A stretch of DNA of 64,000 nt from an uncultured Oscillospiraceae bacterium (GCA_947589745.1 CANQCS010000004.1:1-64000); one strand, 5' to 3'. Shown: positions 25,178 through 34,921, counted from the stretch's first letter. Translations and numbers: made by a program. Notes: generated by a model not told the origin, from the letters alone.

Positions 25178-26050
25178 TCAGCCCTTGACGCCGCCCAGCA
25201 TCATGCCCTGGACGAAGTACTTCTGGATGAAGGGATAGACGCAGATGATGGGGGCCGCGGTCAGGACCATGGCGCAGGACTTGATGTTGGCGGCCACCTG
25301 GATGGAGTCGCCGGCGTCCTCGGCGTTGGCCGCGGTGCTGATGAGGTTGCGCAGGTGCAGGGCCACGGGGATCTTGGTCTTGGTATCCAGATACAGGAAC
25401 GCGTCAAACCAGTCGTTCCAGTACTGGACCAGATAGAACAGGGCCATGGTGGCCATGATGGGCATGGACAGGGGCAGGGCGATGCGGAAGAACACGCCGA
25501 TCTTGTTCAGGCCGTCCATCTCGCCGGCCTCCTCCAGCTCCTTGGGGATGGTGGCGAAGAAAGAGCGCATGAGGATGACGTAGTAGGTGGAGATCAGGCC
25601 CGGGAACAGGAAGCCGGCCACGGTGTCGCGCAGGCCCAGGGTGATCATGACCACGTAGCTGGGGATCATGCCGCCGCCGAAGTACATGGTGAAGATGATC
25701 AGGGGCCCGATGATCTTGTTGCCCTTCAGCTCCACCTTGCTCAGGGGGTAGGCCAGCATGGAGGAGAGCAGCAGGGCCAGGGCGGTACCGAGCACGGAGT
25801 AGACGATGGTGTTGCCGTAGTAGCGGACGAACTCACCGCCGGCCAGGATGTTCTTGTAGGTGTCCACGTTGAAGTCTACAGGGAGGAGCCCCACCTCGCC
25901 GGCGTTGATGGCCGCGGCGGAGGAGAAGGACTGGGCGATCAGATAGATGAAGGGGTACAGCATCACGGCGCTGATGAGCGCCATCAGGACGGTGTTGCAG
26001 ACCGTGAACACCCGGTAGGCGTTGGACTGCTTGATCTTAGCGGATGCCAT
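25178..26050 (-). CDS. Carbohydrate ABC transporter permease (YtcP/LplC type)
   Basis: 290 residues with six membrane segments and the inner-membrane component EAA loop ELEEAGEMDGLNKIGVFFRI (about 185-204; shown core EAGEMDGL), which docks on the ATPase. The family is typical of polysaccharide ABC importers such as LplC of Bacillus. It starts 18 bp after the partner permease. No ATPase is encoded in this cluster; one of the two MsmX/UgpC-type ATPases at 54.2 and 60.3 kb, or another elsewhere, probably serves it. Confidence 0.94.
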   Translation of the reverse strand: MASAKIKQSNAYRVFTVCNTVLMALISAVMLYPFIYLIAQSFSSAAAINAGEVGLLPVDFNVDTYKNILAGGEFVRYYGNTIVYSVLGTALALLLSSMLAYPLSKVELKGNKIIGPLIIFTMYFGGGMIPSYVVMITLGLRDTVAGFLFPGLISTYYVILMRSFFATIPKELEEAGEMDGLNKIGVFFRIALPLSMPIMATMALFYLVQYWNDWFDAFLYLDTKTKIPVALHLRNLISTAANAEDAGDSIQVAANIKSCAMVLTAAPIICVYPFIQKYFVQGMMLGGVKG

Positions 26051-26068
26051 TTTTCTTCTCCTCCCTTC

Positions 26069-27025
26069 TTAATACAACGCGCTGCCGGTCAGCCGCTTGG
26101 ATACCTGGTTGGCGGTCATCAGCAGGATCAGGTTGATGAGGCCCTGGAAGAGGCCGATGGCGGTGGAGTAGCTGTAGTTACCGGATTGGATACCCATGCG
26201 GTACACGTAGGTGGCGATGATATCGGCGGTCTCATAGGTGGTGGGGCTGTAGAGCAGGAAGACCTTCTCGAAGGCGCCGGAGCCGCAGAGCTGGCCGATG
26301 TTCAGCACCAGCAGGGTACTGACGGTGGGCAGGATGCCGGGGATGGTGACGTGCAGGCACTGCTGGAACTTGTTGGCGCCGTCGATATCGGCGGCCTCAT
26401 AAAGCTCCGGGCTGATGCCGGACATAGCGGCCAGGTACATGATGGAGCCCCAGCCGATGCCCTGCCACACGCCGGACACCACGAAGATGGTGGTGAACCA
26501 CTCAGGCAGGGAGATGAAGGAGGTGGCGGTGCCGCCCATGGAGACGATGAGCTGGTTGATGGGGCCGCTGGTGGACACGATCTCGCGGACCATGCCGGCC
26601 AGGATGACCATGGAGATGAAGTGGGGCAGATAGGAGACCGTCTGCACGAACTTCTTCCAGGGGGCGTTCTTGATCTCGTTGAGCAGGAGCGCGAAGATCA
26701 GGGTCAGGGGGAAGCTGACGATCAGGTACTTGAAGTTCAGCAGCAGGGTGTTCCGGAACGCCTTGCGGAAGTTGGTGTCGTTGATGAACTGCTTGACGTA
26801 CCGGAGGCCGACGAACTCGTCGCCCAGGATGCTGCTGCCGGCGCGGTAGCGGCGGAACGCGATGACGTTGCCGATCATGGGCAGATACCGGATGACGATG
26901 TAGTACACGACCGGGATCACCATGAGGGCGTAGAGCTGCCAATACCGGCGCATGTGGTACGCGAAGCCCTGCTTCTCTTCATGGGTCTTCAGCTTCACCG
27001 GCTTGGACTGGGTGGACGTAGGCAT
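26069..27025 (-). CDS. Carbohydrate ABC transporter permease (YteP/LplB type)
   Basis: 318 residues with six membrane segments and EAA loop ELYEAADIDGANKFQQCLHV (about 205; core YEAADIDGA). The partner of the YtcP-type permease directly downstream. ATG 27025 is chosen for the GGGAGA site and because homologues begin with a short basic leader before the first helix; the frame upstream is unrelated. A GC-rich hairpin with T-run separates it from the GH3 gene. Confidence 0.94.
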   Translation of the reverse strand: MPTSTQSKPVKLKTHEEKQGFAYHMRRYWQLYALMVIPVVYYIVIRYLPMIGNVIAFRRYRAGSSILGDEFVGLRYVKQFINDTNFRKAFRNTLLLNFKYLIVSFPLTLIFALLLNEIKNAPWKKFVQTVSYLPHFISMVILAGMVREIVSTSGPINQLIVSMGGTATSFISLPEWFTTIFVVSGVWQGIGWGSIMYLAAMSGISPELYEAADIDGANKFQQCLHVTIPGILPTVSTLLVLNIGQLCGSGAFEKVFLLYSPTTYETADIIATYVYRMGIQSGNYSYSTAIGLFQGLINLILLMTANQVSKRLTGSALY

Positions 27026-27091
27026 ACGATGTGTTCTCCCTTCTCTTGAAATTTTGGAACTCGCCGGGGTCAGAGGGTTTCTTTTTGCTCC

Positions 27092-27122
27092 GCAAAAAGA
27101 GAGGTGCCGGCCAGCCGGCACC
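27092..27122 (-). terminator. Terminator between GH3 and LplB-type permease genes
   Basis: Minus strand GGTGCCGGC-tg-GCCGGCACC followed by TCTCTTTTTG, 30 bp after the GH3 stop. A second AT-rich stem (TCTTTTTGC / GCAAAAAGA, 27080-27100) overlaps and may form an alternative structure. Confidence 0.65.
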
Positions 27123-27151
27123 GGGCCGGGCTGGCGGACGGACGCAAGTGA

Positions 27152-29314
27152 TCAATCTTCAGTGACCCACCTCCTGTCCGCAGATACGGTCAGCTTCTGG
27201 GGCGCGCTGCCGGTAAGGACGGCGCTGCGCGCGTCGGGCTGGGACTCGCCCACGTACAGGGCGTACTCCCCCTCCTCCACCGCAGCCGTCCCGTCCTCGC
27301 CGCAGAGGGCGAAGGCCTCCAGGGGCAGGTGCAGCGTGACAGTGCCGCGCTCACCGGGCCGGAGGGCGATCTTGGCGAGGGCTTTCAGCTGGGCGTTGGG
27401 CGTGCCCGGGCGCTGGGCCTTGACGTAGACCTGGACGGTCTCGGTCCCCGCCATGGCCCCGGCGTTCTCCACGGTGAGCGTCACATCGACGCCCGCCCCG
27501 GCGATCGTCCGGCTGCTGACGGCGGCAGGCCCCAAAAGGAACCGGGTGTAGCTCAGGCCGTACCCGAAGGGGTACAGGGCCTCCCGCTCCATATAACGAT
27601 AAGTGCGCCCCTTCATGCTGTAGTCAGTGAATGCGGGGAGCTCCTCATCGGAACGGTAGAAAGTGATGGGCAGCTTGCCCTGGGGAGAGACCTCCCCGAA
27701 GAGGGCTCTTGCCACGGCGGCGCCGCCCTGGGCGCCGGGGTACATGGCCAGGAGCACGGCGTCCGCCCGCTCGTCGGCGGTGTTGACGGCCAGGGCGCTG
27801 CCGGTGACCAGGACCACGACGACGGGCTTGCCGCTGTCCAGGGCCAGCTCCAGCAGGGCCTGCTGGCGGCCGGGGAGCTGGATGTTGGGCTTGTCGCCGC
27901 TGGCGAACTGGTTGCCCTTGTCGCCCTCCTCGCCCTCCAGGCCCGCGTCCAGGCCCAGGCAGAGGATGACCACGTCGCTCTCGTCGCAGACGGCCCGGGC
28001 CTCGGCAAAGCGGTCGTCGGCCTGGGCGATGTTGGAGAAGCGGTCCAGATACAGGTGGCAGCCCTCGGAGTACATGACCCGGACGTCGTCCCCCAGGTAG
28101 TCCTGGATGCCCTCCAGGACGGTGACGTACCGGGAGGCGGTGCCCTCGTAGTTGCCCACCAGGGCCTTGCGGTTGTTGGCGTTGGGGCCGATGACGCCCA
28201 CGCATTTGAGCTTGCTCTTGTCGAGGGGCAGGATGCCGTCCCTGTTCTTCAGCAGCACCAGGGTCTTCTCGGCCACCTCCCGGTTCAGCTGCCGCATGGC
28301 GGCGCTGTCCACCACATCGTAGGGGATCTTGTTGAAGGGGACGTCCTCCTCGGGGTCGAACATGCCCAGCTTCATGCGGGTGGTGTAGAGGCGGACCACC
28401 GCCTCGGTGATGGCCTCCTCGGTGACCAGGCCCTTCTCCACAGCCTCCTCCAGGTAGACGAAGAGGTTGCCGCAGTTCACGTCACAGCCGCTGTTGACGG
28501 CCAGAGCCACGGACTCCACGGGCCCCTCGGTGACCATGTGGCCCTCGTGGAAATCCTTGATGGCCCAGCAGTCGGAGGTGACGTGGCCCTGGAACCCCCA
28601 CTTCTCCCGAAGGATATCGGTGAGGAGGGTCTTGCTGCCGTTGCAGGGCTCGCCGTTGGTGCGGTTGTAGGCGCCCATGACGGCCTCCACCTTGGCCTCC
28701 TTCACCAGGGTGCGGAAGGCGGGCAGGTAGGTCTCCCACAGGTCCTGCTGGCTCACCTCGGCGTTGAAGCTGTGGCGCAGGTCCTCGGGACCGGAGTGGA
28801 CGGCGTAGTGCTTGGCGCAGGCCGCCAGCTTCATGTACTTGGGGTCGTGGCCCTGGAGGCCCTGGACGAACCGCTTGCCCAGCTGGCCGGTAAGCCAGGG
28901 GTCCTCCCCCAGTGTCTCATGGCCCCGGCCCCAGCGGGGGTCGCGGAAGATGTTGATGTTGGGGGACCAGAAGGTCAGCCCCTTGAAGATGTCCCGGTCG
29001 CCCCGGGCGCGCTGCATATTGTACTTGGCCCGGCCCTCGGTGGAGATGGCGTCGCCCACCTGCTCCATCATGTCCGGGTCAAAGGCGGCGGCCATGGCGA
29101 TGGCCTGGGGAAATACGGTGGCGGTGCCCGCCCGGGCCACGCCGTGGAGGGCCTCGTTCCACCAGTTGTAGGCGGGGATGCCCAGCCGCTCGATGGCGGC
29201 GGCGCCGTGGAGCATCTGGCTGACCTTCTCATGGAGGGTCATCTGCTCCACCAGAGCCCGTGCCCGCTCCCGGTAGGTCCGGAGCAGCTCGGGATTATGT
29301 ACCATTTCCTGCAT
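27152..29314 (-). CDS. GH3 beta-xylosidase / alpha-L-arabinofuranosidase type glycosidase
   Basis: 720 residues, no signal peptide. Features of the xylosidase branch of GH3: YNWWNEALHGVAR (about 49-61), RDPRWGRGHETLGEDP (about 124-139), KHYAVHSGPEDLRHSFNA, and the nucleophile Asp248 in GHVTSDCWAI. The C-terminal domain has the alpha/beta sandwich (about 350-560) and an FnIII-like domain to the end (PFGYGLSYTRF onwards). ATG 29314 has GGAGGAAG at a good distance; a second ATG three codons later is too far. Follows the SGNH esterase gene by 66 bp, likely one operon. Probably trims imported xylo-oligosaccharides. Confidence 0.92.
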   Translation of the reverse strand: MQEMVHNPELLRTYRERARALVEQMTLHEKVSQMLHGAAAIERLGIPAYNWWNEALHGVARAGTATVFPQAIAMAAAFDPDMMEQVGDAISTEGRAKYNMQRARGDRDIFKGLTFWSPNINIFRDPRWGRGHETLGEDPWLTGQLGKRFVQGLQGHDPKYMKLAACAKHYAVHSGPEDLRHSFNAEVSQQDLWETYLPAFRTLVKEAKVEAVMGAYNRTNGEPCNGSKTLLTDILREKWGFQGHVTSDCWAIKDFHEGHMVTEGPVESVALAVNSGCDVNCGNLFVYLEEAVEKGLVTEEAITEAVVRLYTTRMKLGMFDPEEDVPFNKIPYDVVDSAAMRQLNREVAEKTLVLLKNRDGILPLDKSKLKCVGVIGPNANNRKALVGNYEGTASRYVTVLEGIQDYLGDDVRVMYSEGCHLYLDRFSNIAQADDRFAEARAVCDESDVVILCLGLDAGLEGEEGDKGNQFASGDKPNIQLPGRQQALLELALDSGKPVVVVLVTGSALAVNTADERADAVLLAMYPGAQGGAAVARALFGEVSPQGKLPITFYRSDEELPAFTDYSMKGRTYRYMEREALYPFGYGLSYTRFLLGPAAVSSRTIAGAGVDVTLTVENAGAMAGTETVQVYVKAQRPGTPNAQLKALAKIALRPGERGTVTLHLPLEAFALCGEDGTAAVEEGEYALYVGESQPDARSAVLTGSAPQKLTVSADRRWVTED

Positions 29315-29380
29315 AGGGTTTTCTTCCTCCTGTCGTCTTCTCCACCGGCGAACGCGATCTTCTCCTCTATCCAAGCTATG

Positions 29381-31051
29381 TTAAGGCACATAGCCGAAGC
29401 CCAAAATGGTGAACGTCTTGTCCTCGCTGCCCTCCGCCATGGACACCTCGATGCGGTGGCGGCGGGAGCTTTCCTCCCGGAACAGCACCGTGGCGTGGCA
29501 GTGGGTCCAGCCCGCCTCCAGGGGGTCCAGCCGCCGCTCCCCGCCGTCCCAGCGCACCAGAGCGGTCCCGAAGGCCGGGGACCCGGAGTCCTTGAACACC
29601 AGCTGGAGGGCGGAGCAGGTCAGCTCCAGGACAAAGGGCGCGCCGCCCGGCCCCTTCTGCCAGTTGTAGGGGAACTCCGGCGTGTTGGCGGCCTCCGCGT
29701 CCAGGGGGACGCTCTGGAGGTCCGTATCCCGGAGGGTGAAGCTGCCGGGGTCGATCTCCGCGCCCTGGCAGCCGTCCTTGCGGTCCAGCAGGCGGACGTG
29801 CTGCCAGTCCGCGCCGTAGAGGGGCGGGACCTCGCCGGGCCAGTCCTCCATGGGCTGCTGGCGGTCCAGCCGGTCCAGGAGGTACATGAGGCAGTCCGCC
29901 ATGACCTGATGGCCCAGGTTGGAGGGGTGGTAGACATCGTAGAAATACTGCCGCTTGGTGATCACCAGCCCGCCGTCTCGCGGCAGGCCGAACTGGGGCG
30001 ACACCGCCTCCAGCACGTCCACCATGGGCAGCTGGTAGCGCCAGCCGATGGGGGCCAGGCGGCTCTTCAGGTTCCAGTCGTTGAAAAATACGGAAAAGAG
30101 CAGGATCACCGCCGGGCGGTTGGGCTGGTCCAGGATCTTTCGGACCAGGCTCTCATAGCAGATGCCCTTCGTCTCGTCACCCTCGTCGTTGACGGCGAAC
30201 TCCAGGACCACCAGGTCCGGCTGCACCGCGCCGTCCCGGGCGATATCCCGGTCGTAGCGGATGCCGCCCAGCTGGGAGGGGGTGCCGCCGACGCCGGCTT
30301 TTATGTAGGTGAACTGTCCCTCTGACGCGCCATAGGTGCGGCAGATGGCGTCAAAGGTCTTTCTCGCGTAGCACATCTCCTGGGTGGGGACCGCTCCGGC
30401 CCCCTGGGTGATGGAGCCGCCCAGGAACGCCACCGCGGCTTTCTCCCCGGCGCGGACCTTCTCCAGGAACCGCTTCACCCGGCTGTTGCTGCCGGCGGAG
30501 AGGAAGGAGCGGGCGATCATGGCCCGGTATGCCTCGCTGTCCCGCTCCACGGGCCCGTCCGGGTCCGTCTCCGGCACGTCGAAGCCGTCGTTCACGTAGA
30601 GCTTCACGGTGACGGAGGCCACGTCCCGATCCGTGGGGAAGGTGAAGAGCAGCTCCCCCGGGATGCGGCTGTCCCGCCAGGGGAAGTCCGCCAGATCCAG
30701 GATCCGCTCCATGCCGTCAGCCGGGACGGTGATGCTCCCGGCCCCGGCGTCCGGGCCCCGGAAGGCCAGGGTAAAGCCCACCTCCAGGGCGGGGTCCTCT
30801 GCCTGGGCGGAGACGCCCACGCTGTGGACCAGGCGGCGAAACCCCTCCGCCGTGGTCAGCAGCTCCAGGATGGCCGGGTCCTCGACGCCGCCGGAGAGCC
30901 GCGCCAGCACGGGGAGCCGGTCGGGGGAGATGAAGATGGGGTGGCGGCCCACGCCGTCATTCTGGGGCAGGCCCCCCACCCGCTGGTCCAGCAGCACATA
31001 AAATCCCTTGCGCTTCTCCTGTGGGTCCTTGGGCGCCAGCAGATCCAGCAT
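29381..31051 (-). CDS. SGNH/GDSL hydrolase, probable cytoplasmic carbohydrate esterase
   Basis: 556 residues, no signal peptide. An N-terminal beta-rich module (about 1-190) precedes the SGNH domain: block I FLGGSITQGAG with Ser213, block III FAVNDEGDE, and the C-terminal Asp-His pair in DVYHPSNLGHQ. A C-terminal beta domain of about 150 residues follows. ATG 31051 is chosen for AGGAGG at 6 bp. Upstream of the GH3 gene in the same direction. Likely removes acetyl or other acyl groups from imported hemicellulose fragments; the exact ester is unknown. Confidence 0.85.
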   Translation of the reverse strand: MLDLLAPKDPQEKRKGFYVLLDQRVGGLPQNDGVGRHPIFISPDRLPVLARLSGGVEDPAILELLTTAEGFRRLVHSVGVSAQAEDPALEVGFTLAFRGPDAGAGSITVPADGMERILDLADFPWRDSRIPGELLFTFPTDRDVASVTVKLYVNDGFDVPETDPDGPVERDSEAYRAMIARSFLSAGSNSRVKRFLEKVRAGEKAAVAFLGGSITQGAGAVPTQEMCYARKTFDAICRTYGASEGQFTYIKAGVGGTPSQLGGIRYDRDIARDGAVQPDLVVLEFAVNDEGDETKGICYESLVRKILDQPNRPAVILLFSVFFNDWNLKSRLAPIGWRYQLPMVDVLEAVSPQFGLPRDGGLVITKRQYFYDVYHPSNLGHQVMADCLMYLLDRLDRQQPMEDWPGEVPPLYGADWQHVRLLDRKDGCQGAEIDPGSFTLRDTDLQSVPLDAEAANTPEFPYNWQKGPGGAPFVLELTCSALQLVFKDSGSPAFGTALVRWDGGERRLDPLEAGWTHCHATVLFREESSRRHRIEVSMAEGSEDKTFTILGFGYVP

Positions 31052-31662
31052 AGTGTGCCTCCTCATCCCGCCGCCGGGGCAATGCTTGCGCACCGCCCCA
31101 AAATTACGCCAACATATTATCTCCATTGCGCATTTTTTACCTCTCATTTTTTGCTCTTCACTTCTCAAATGTTGCTCATTTTTTGCGTGCGACTCCCCGA
31201 AAATTTTGTTTGTTTTGCCGGATTTTTCCCGGCGCGGATAATTTCCGTTTTTTTACAAAAGGACGCATCTCGCAGACTTCTTCTGATGAAACGTATCATT
31301 TCTGTATTTTTCATTCATTCTATGGCGTTACTCAGCATTTTTATGTCAGGTTTTCCCCGGCGGCGTCTCCGCTCCGTCCGCCGCCCGGGGACAAGCGGGG
31401 CGGACCGGCGTCAGTTCCCGGGCCGGTCCCGAAGCAACGATTTAGCAATTTTGGACAACTGATTTTTTCGCATAATAATTTTTGCCCTTTTCGCGGGCTG
31501 ATTTTTCTGTTTTCCCCGCAATATGAGCTATTTTCGGAATGTTTTGGTTACCAAAAACGCCCCCTTTGCCAGTTGCGTTTTTTGAAAATATGTGATAGTT
31601 TAATCTCCAACTGGGGGCTATGCCCCGCAAATTATGACACATCAGGAACAGGAGGCCTGGAT
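31052..31662. other. 611-bp AT-richer divergent regulatory region
   Basis: Lies between the esterase gene (minus) and the polyol dehydrogenase operon (plus). No supported gene. Noted: three copies of CATTTTTT(A/G)C at 31131, 31145 and 31177; an imperfect GC hairpin around 31376-31414; a long T-rich tract 31200-31345; and a weak TTGCGT-17 bp-TAGTTT promoter near 31573-31601 for the plus operon. Its low GC relative to the flanks marks it as regulatory DNA or a small insertion. Confidence 0.55.
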
Positions 31663-32715
31663 ATGGAAGGTAAAATGAAAGTCGCCCTTATGACCGCCAT
31701 CGGCAAAATGGAGTACACGGAGCGGGATATCCCTACGCCCAAGGACGACGAGGTGCTGGTGAAGGTGGAGTACGTGGGCATCTGCGGCAGCGATCTCCAC
31801 TACTTTGAAACCGGGGCCATCGGCGACTTCGTGGTGGAGCCCCCCTTCGTGCTGGGCCACGAGTCCGGCGGCACGGTGGTCGAGGTAGGTAAGAACGTCA
31901 AGCACCTGAAGGTGGGCGACCGGGTGGCCCTGGAGCCCGGCAAGACCTGCGGCCACTGCGAGTTCTGCCGCACCGGGCGGTACAACCTGTGCCCGGACGT
32001 GGTGTTCTTCGCCACTCCGCCGGTGGACGGCGTGTTCCAGGAGTATGTGGCCCACGAGGCGGGGCTGTGCTTCAAGCTGCCGGACAACGTCAGCACCATG
32101 GAGGGCGCTCTCATCGAGCCCCTGGCCGTGGGTTTCCACGCCGCCAACCAGGGCGGGGCCCACGTGGGCCAGACCGCCGTGGTCACCGGCTCCGGCTGCA
32201 TCGGCCTGGTGTCCATGATGGCGCTGAAGGCCATGGGCGTCAGCCGGGTGTACGTGGTGGACATCGTGCCCAAGCGGCTGGAGAAGGCCATGGAGCTGGG
32301 CGCCGACGGCGTCATCAACAGCCTGGAGACCGACCCGGTGGCCAAGGTCATGGAGCTCACCGGCGGCATGGGCTGCGACCTGGCCATCGAGACCGCCGGT
32401 ACCGAGATCACCACCCGCCAGTGCATCGCCTTCGCCAAGAAGGGCTCCAACATCGTCCTGGTGGGCTACAGCCGCACCGGCGAGCTGACCCTGCCCATCA
32501 GCGACTGCCTGAACAAGGAGCTGACCCTGAAGACCGTGTTCCGCTACCGCCACATCTACCCCATGGCCATCGACGCCGTGGCCGCCGGGAAGGTGGACCT
32601 GAAGCATCTGGCCACCCACACCTTCGACTTCGACGACCTGCAGAACGCCATGGACCAGAGCATCAACGACAAGATCAACGTGGTCAAGGCCGTGGTGAAG
32701 GTCGCTAAGGATTGA
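31663..32715 (+). CDS. Zinc-dependent polyol dehydrogenase (sorbitol/xylitol dehydrogenase family)
   Basis: 350-residue medium-chain dehydrogenase/reductase. Catalytic zinc residues Cys41 (GICGSDLH) and His66-Glu67 (GHESGG); structural zinc cysteines 96, 99, 102 and 110 (CGHCEFCRTGRYNLC); NAD-binding GSGCIGLVSM near 172 with Asp in YVVDI, favouring NAD. ATG 31663 has GGAGG at 7 bp. First gene of a run with xylulokinase 33 bp downstream, so it probably oxidises xylitol or D-arabitol to D-xylulose (or another polyol to its ketose). The exact polyol is inferred. Confidence 0.9.
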   Translation: MEGKMKVALMTAIGKMEYTERDIPTPKDDEVLVKVEYVGICGSDLHYFETGAIGDFVVEPPFVLGHESGGTVVEVGKNVKHLKVGDRVALEPGKTCGHCEFCRTGRYNLCPDVVFFATPPVDGVFQEYVAHEAGLCFKLPDNVSTMEGALIEPLAVGFHAANQGGAHVGQTAVVTGSGCIGLVSMMALKAMGVSRVYVVDIVPKRLEKAMELGADGVINSLETDPVAKVMELTGGMGCDLAIETAGTEITTRQCIAFAKKGSNIVLVGYSRTGELTLPISDCLNKELTLKTVFRYRHIYPMAIDAVAAGKVDLKHLATHTFDFDDLQNAMDQSINDKINVVKAVVKVAKD

Positions 32716-32748
32716 CTGCCCTATACATATTGAATGGAGGAACACCGT

Positions 32749-34224
32749 ATGCTATACATCGGCATCGACCTGGGCACCTCCGCCGCCAAGCTGCTGCTGG
32801 TGGACGAGGCCGGCCAGGTGCGCAATACCGTCACCAAGGAGTATCCCCTGTATTTCCCCCACCCCGGCTGGAGCGAGCAGGACCCCGCCTGCTGGTGGAA
32901 CGCCTGCCTGGAGGGCGTGCCGGAGCTGATCGCCGGATTTGATCCCGGCGAGGTCAAGGGCATCGGCGCGGGCGGCCAGATGCACGGGCTGGTGGCCCTG
33001 GACAAGGAGGACAAGGTCCTCCGCCCCGCCATCCTGTGGAACGACGGCCGGACGTTCAAAGAGGTGGACTACCTCAACGAGACCATCGGCCGGGAGACGC
33101 TGAGCAGGTACACCGCCAACATCGCCTTCGCCGGATTCACCGCCCCCAAGCTGCTGTGGATGAAGGCCAACGAGCCGGAGCTCTTCGGGCGGATCGAGAA
33201 GATCATGCTGCCCAAGGACTATGTGGTGTACTGCCTCACCGGCGTCCACGCCACCGACTACTCCGACGCCTCCGGGATGCTGCTGCTGGACGTGGAGCAC
33301 AAGCGCTGGTCTGAGGAGATGTGCGAGATCTGCGGCATCTCTGTTTCCCAGCTGCCGAAGCTCTATGAGAGCTGGGAGCCGGTGGGCACCCTGAAGCCGG
33401 ATGTGGCGGCCAAGCTGGGCCTGCCGGAGGGTGTGGTGGTCTGCGCGGGCGCGGGCGACAACGCCGCCGCCGCCGTGGGCACCGGCACCGTGGGAGCCGG
33501 GGGCTGCAACATCAGCCTGGGCACCTCCGGCACCATCTTCATCTCCTCCGACAGGTTCGGCGTGGACCCCAACAACGCCCTCCACTCCTTCGCCCACGCC
33601 GACGGCGGGTATCACCTCATGGGCTGTATGCTCTCCGCCGCCAGCTGCAACAAGTGGTGGTGCGAGGACATCCTGAACACCGGGGACTTCGCCGCCGAGC
33701 AGACGCCCATTACGGATGAGAAGCTGGGCCGGAACCATGTGTACTTCCTGCCCTACCTCATGGGCGAGCGGAGCCCCATCAACGACACCAACGCCCGCGG
33801 CACCTTCGTGGGGCTCACCATGGACACCACCCGGGCCGACATGATCCAGGCGGTGCTGGAAGGCGTGTCCTTCGCCATCCGGGACAGCTTCGAGGTGGCA
33901 AAGAGCCTGGGCGTGAAGATCCCCCGGTCCTGCCTCTGCGGCGGCGGGGCCAAGAGCCCCCTGTGGCGGAAGATGCTGGCCAACATCCTGGGCATCCCCC
34001 TGGACATGGTGGCCACGGAGCAGGGGCCCGGCTACGGCGGGGCCATCCTGGCCATGGTGGCCACGGGCCTCTTCCCCAGCGTCCAGGCCGCCTGCGGCGC
34101 CTTGGTCAGCGTGGCGGAGACCCTGGAGCCCGATCCGGAGCTCACCGCCCGGTACGAGGCCCGGTACCAGCAGTTCAGGCAGATCTATCCCGCGATGAAA
34201 GCCCTGTTCCCCAAACTGCACTGA
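32749..34224 (+). CDS. xylB: Xylulokinase (FGGY family)
   Basis: Phosphorylates D-xylulose to xylulose-5-phosphate for the pentose phosphate pathway. 491 residues; FGGY phosphate loop GIDLGTSAAK at 4-13, QMHGLVALD near 80, ILWNDGR near 95, GAGDNAAAAVGTG near 230, and the second nucleotide motif CGGGAKSPLWRKM near 400. ATG 32749 has GGAGG at 8 bp. Sits between polyol dehydrogenase and DUF4867 genes. FGGY kinases vary in substrate; xylulose is the best assignment by sequence and context. Confidence 0.9.
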   Translation: MLYIGIDLGTSAAKLLLVDEAGQVRNTVTKEYPLYFPHPGWSEQDPACWWNACLEGVPELIAGFDPGEVKGIGAGGQMHGLVALDKEDKVLRPAILWNDGRTFKEVDYLNETIGRETLSRYTANIAFAGFTAPKLLWMKANEPELFGRIEKIMLPKDYVVYCLTGVHATDYSDASGMLLLDVEHKRWSEEMCEICGISVSQLPKLYESWEPVGTLKPDVAAKLGLPEGVVVCAGAGDNAAAAVGTGTVGAGGCNISLGTSGTIFISSDRFGVDPNNALHSFAHADGGYHLMGCMLSAASCNKWWCEDILNTGDFAAEQTPITDEKLGRNHVYFLPYLMGERSPINDTNARGTFVGLTMDTTRADMIQAVLEGVSFAIRDSFEVAKSLGVKIPRSCLCGGGAKSPLWRKMLANILGIPLDMVATEQGPGYGGAILAMVATGLFPSVQAACGALVSVAETLEPDPELTARYEARYQQFRQIYPAMKALFPKLH

Positions 34225-34239
34225 GAGGAGCGCTGCCAT

Positions 34240-34875
34240 ATGATGATCTATTCTGTGTATGACCCCGAGTTCAAGCCCTACGGCCAGGTGCTCTCCGGCT
34301 ACGACACCGCCTGCCTGGTGAAGGCCATGGAGACCATCCCCCTGCCGGAGGAGGGCACCGCCTACGAGCCCAGCATCCCCGTGCTGGAGGCCACCTGCAA
34401 TTACGGCGAGTTCCAGAACAACGCCTACGGCGGTATGCCCGTCCAGCTGGGTATGTGCTGGGGCCGCAACACCAAGCTCAACTGCCTGGAGTACCACCGG
34501 GACAGCGAGGTGAATGTGGGTGCCGGCGAGTTCATCCTCCTGCTGGCCAAGCAGGACGAGATCGTGGACGGCGTGTTGGACACCGCCTGCGTCAAGGCGT
34601 TTCGGGTCCCCGCCGGCGTGCCGGTGGAGGTCTACGCCACCACGCTGCACTACGCCCCCTGCAACGCCGCGAAGGACGGCAGCTTCCGGGTGGCGGTGGT
34701 GCTGCCCCGGGGCACCAACACCGGCGTCCCCGGCGCCAAGCCCAAGAACGAGGAGGACACCTGGCTCACCGCCCGGAACAAGTGGCTGCTGGCCCACCCG
34801 GAGTCCAGCGAGGCGGGGCAGGGCGCCCACATCGGCCTGAAGGGCGAAAATATTGACATCGCGGCTTTTATTTGA
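34240..34875 (+). CDS. DUF4867 family protein
   Basis: 211-residue soluble protein, probably cupin-like: beta-rich, with EYHRDSEVNVGAGEFILLLA near 85 (core HRDSEVNVGAGE) and LHYAPCNA near 138. DUF4867 proteins occur in Firmicutes sugar operons and have no established function that I know. Follows xylB by 15 bp and precedes the fucose-isomerase-like gene by 46 bp; the overall fold suggests a sugar or sugar-acid isomerase or epimerase helper. Two adjacent ATGs (34240, 34243) follow GAGGAG. Confidence 0.75.
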   Translation: MMIYSVYDPEFKPYGQVLSGYDTACLVKAMETIPLPEEGTAYEPSIPVLEATCNYGEFQNNAYGGMPVQLGMCWGRNTKLNCLEYHRDSEVNVGAGEFILLLAKQDEIVDGVLDTACVKAFRVPAGVPVEVYATTLHYAPCNAAKDGSFRVAVVLPRGTNTGVPGAKPKNEEDTWLTARNKWLLAHPESSEAGQGAHIGLKGENIDIAAFI

Positions 34876-34921
34876 TATAAAATCATCAGGATAACAAAAT
34901 ACATAAAAGGAGGAATCCCCT

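Noticed and set aside
27329..30325. Very long plus-strand open frame opposite the GH3 and esterase genes (nearly 1000 codons), and similar ones opposite pruA, uxaA and the GH2 gene
   Set aside because: Antisense shadows of high-GC genes: Gly/Val/Ala/His-rich low-complexity translations, no domains, no ribosome binding sites.
31126..31186. Three CATTTTTT(A/G)C boxes as a regulator binding array
   Set aside because: Irregular spacing (14 and 32 bp) and simple T-rich sequence; too weak to call a site.
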